Shown here piece after piece: positions 5,681 to 7,301 of a stretch of DNA of 7,301 bases (position 1 is the stretch's first letter; the number at the start of each line of letters is the position of its first letter). The position numbers and the translations under genes were made by a program. The stretch is from NCBI GenBank assembly GCA_002384765.1, contig DGBM01000220.1, positions 301 through 7,601 on the forward strand, given 5' to 3'. The notes below the pieces were generated by a model that saw only the letters and a program-made list of their open reading frames with translations, searched no databases and was not told the origin of the DNA. The stretch is from Demequinaceae bacterium UBA4004. Lineage in GTDB: Bacteria > Actinomycetota > Actinomycetes > Actinomycetales > Demequinaceae.

Positions 5681-6801
5681 CCGCGTCACCCACCCCTCGT
5701 GTCGGCGGGATCGTTCCCGAGGTTGAGTCGTGGCCCCAGTCACCCACCGCGCGCTGGTGGACCCCGCTCGACGACGGCCGCATTCAGTGCGACCTGTGTC
5801 CCCGTCGCTGCCGCCTGCACGCGGGACAACGCGGATTCTGCTTTGTGCGTGCGAGGGACGGCGACCGCATGGTGCTCACCACCTACGGACGCAGTTCCGG
5901 CTTCGCGATTGACCCGGTCGAGAAGAAGCCGCTGGCCCACTTCTACCCGGGCACCGCCGTGCTGTCGTTCGGGACGGCAGGATGCAACCTCAACTGCCGC
6001 TTCTGCCAGAACTGGGACATCTCGAAGTCGCGCGAATGGGACCGGCTCGCCGCGGTGGCCAGTCCGGACGCGATCGCGGAGACTGCGTTCACCGCGCACT
6101 GCGACTCCATCGCCTTCACCTACAACGACCCCGTGATCTTCGCCGAGTACGCAATCGACACCGCCCGCGCCTGCCACGAGCGCGGCATCCATACGATCGC
6201 GGTGACCGCCGGCTACATCAGCCCTGGCGCCAGAGCCGAATTTTTTGCGCCCATGGACGCCGCCAACATCGACCTCAAAGGGTTCACCGAGGACTTCTAC
6301 CGGAAGGTGACCGGCAGCCACCTGCGCGACGTGCTCGACACCATCGTCTGGGTGCGCAACCACACCGACACCTGGATCGAGTTGACGACACTCCTCATTC
6401 CCGGTCACAACGACTCGGACGAGGAGATCTCGCGCATGTCACGGTGGATCCTCGCGGAACTGGGGCCCGACGTGCCCCTGCACTTCTCGGCGTTCCACCC
6501 CGACTTCAAAATGCTGGACGTTGCTCCCACGCCTCGCGCGACCCTGCGCGCGGCGCGGGCCGCGGCACTCGATGCCGGGCTCCACTTTGTCTACACCGGA
6601 AACGTGCACGACCCAGAATGCGAGACGACTACCTGCTCGGCGTGCGGGCACCCGCTCATCGAACGCGACTGGTACACCATCCTTGCCTACCGCCTCACGG
6701 AGGACGGCCGCTGCCCGGCGTGCGGAATTGCGGTTCCGGGACGCTTCGGTGATGCGGCCGGCCACTGGGGTCGACGCTCGCTCCCGATCCGCATGGCCTA
6801 A
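5677..6801 (+). CDS. amrS: AmmeMemoRadiSam system radical SAM enzyme
   Basis: A 374-residue radical SAM protein of the type found beside Memo and AMMECR1 genes, related to pyruvate formate-lyase activating enzymes. The SAM-cluster motif CNLNCRFC gives Cys103, Cys107 and Cys110. Ahead of it is the family cysteine set in CDLCPRRCRLHAGQRGFC (Cys38, Cys41, Cys45, Cys55). Residues 145-152 (IAFTYNDP), 198-201 (IDLK) and 303-312 (HFVYTGNVHD) are further family marks. The C-terminus has two CxxC pairs, Cys320/Cys323 and Cys346/Cys349, resembling a zinc ribbon. The GTG start overlaps the previous stop as GTGA, with GAGGG eight bases upstream, and is the first possible start in the frame. The substrate is unknown; modification of a protein or small molecule together with proteins A and B is inference. 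It ends 26 bases before the convergent pyrD. Confidence 0.93.
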   Translation: MTASPTPRVGGIVPEVESWPQSPTARWWTPLDDGRIQCDLCPRRCRLHAGQRGFCFVRARDGDRMVLTTYGRSSGFAIDPVEKKPLAHFYPGTAVLSFGTAGCNLNCRFCQNWDISKSREWDRLAAVASPDAIAETAFTAHCDSIAFTYNDPVIFAEYAIDTARACHERGIHTIAVTAGYISPGARAEFFAPMDAANIDLKGFTEDFYRKVTGSHLRDVLDTIVWVRNHTDTWIELTTLLIPGHNDSDEEISRMSRWILAELGPDVPLHFSAFHPDFKMLDVAPTPRATLRAARAAALDAGLHFVYTGNVHDPECETTTCSACGHPLIERDWYTILAYRLTEDGRCPACGIAVPGRFGDAAGHWGRRSLPIRMA

Positions 6802-6827
6802 GTCTTGGGGCGACTCTCGCGAGATGG

Positions 6828-7301
6828 TCAGCGCATCGCCAGGCGCCGGTTGATACGTGACGGCCACAATGGGCCCTCGTAGACGAGCGCGGTGTAGCCC
6901 TGCACCAAGGTCGCACCGGCGTCGAGCAGCGCCCTGGCATCGTCCGCCGTGGTGACCCCGCCGACGCCGATGAGACACATGTCCGCGCCCAGTCGCACCC
7001 GCAGGCGCGCGATGACGTCGACCGACCGGCTCAGGAGCGGCGGACCGGAAAGCCCGCCGGGCCCACGCTCGTGCCCGATGGTCGTGTTAGTCGCGACGAT
7101 GCCGTCGAGACCGAGTTCGAGCGCCAAATCCGCCACCGCATCAATATCGTCGTCCGCGAGATCGGGCGCAATCTTCACCAACAGCGGCACCTTGCGGCCC
7201 TCGACCGCCTCCACGGCGCCTGCACGCGCGTGCTCAAGAATGGGACGCAGCGCGGCCACCGATTGCAGGTCGCGTAGCCCCGGAGTGTTCGGCGAGGAGA
7301 C
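6828..7301 (-). CDS. pyrD: Dihydroorotate dehydrogenase (quinone), class 2, C-terminal part
   Basis: The last 158 residues of a class 2 dihydroorotate dehydrogenase, the FMN enzyme that oxidises dihydroorotate to orotate in pyrimidine synthesis and passes electrons to quinone at the membrane. The gene runs off the right edge, so start, N-terminal membrane helix and promoter are not seen. The visible part opens with [13 protein letters not shown]. Serine rather than cysteine before PN marks class 2, and this serine is the catalytic base in the family. [27 protein letters not shown], the phosphate-binding IGVGGV and the [13 protein letters not shown] ending follow in the expected order. A GTG at 7257-7259 is an internal valine codon, not the start. 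It converges on the radical SAM gene. Confidence 0.95.
   Translation of the reverse strand, partial: VSSPNTPGLRDLQSVAALRPILEHARAGAVEAVEGRKVPLLVKIAPDLADDDIDAVADLALELGLDGIVATNTTIGHERGPGGLSGPPLLSRSVDVIARLRVRLGADMCLIGVGGVTTADDARALLDAGATLVQGYTALVYEGPLWPSRINRRLAMR

Noticed and set aside
6815..6824. Perfect 10-base palindrome TCTCGCGAGA between the convergent radical SAM and pyrD genes
   Set aside because: It has no loop and no T-run on either side, so it is not supported as a terminator; a palindrome this short can occur by chance in GC-rich DNA.
7257..7259. GTG as start codon of pyrD
   Set aside because: The same frame continues to the window edge with the conserved SSPNTPG motif upstream, so this is an internal valine.

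Overview
The window is GC-rich and densely packed, with codons ending mostly in G or C. A DUF3043 membrane protein and a NadA with the extended actinobacterial N-terminus point to an actinobacterium. A Micrococcales member (Cellulomonas/Demequina-like) is my best guess, but genus is inference.

Layout. (1) Positions 23-1072, minus strand: a glycerate-kinase-family protein whose usual catalytic motifs look altered. (2) Diverging from it on the plus strand: quinolinate synthase nadA (1146-2351), then after 40 bases a DUF3043 membrane protein (2392-2955). (3) An aldo/keto reductase (3041-4057), probably its own unit. It has a candidate leaderless promoter and a 14-base imperfect palindrome upstream, and a very strong hairpin terminator downstream (4078-4119). 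(4) A short leader region (about 4120-4254) with a tandem repeat and a strong but apparently unused ribosome binding site. (5) A three-gene, translationally coupled operon (4255-6801) encoding the complete AmmeMemoRadiSam system: protein B (Memo-like), protein A (AMMECR1-like) and the partner radical SAM enzyme. (6) Converging from the right edge: the C-terminal part of a class 2 dihydroorotate dehydrogenase, pyrD (6828-7301, minus), cut by the window end.

Most of the window is conserved actinobacterial metabolism: NAD synthesis, pyrimidine synthesis and redox enzymes. The exception is the AmmeMemoRadiSam operon. Its three families are widely conserved, two of them have human relatives (MEMO1, AMMECR1), and their joint bacterial reaction is, to my knowledge, not established. 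All three proteins here are full length and keep the expected metal-binding or signature residues, and the genes overlap by 8 and 4 bases, so the products are probably made together. No mobile elements, CRISPR arrays, tRNA or rRNA genes were seen.
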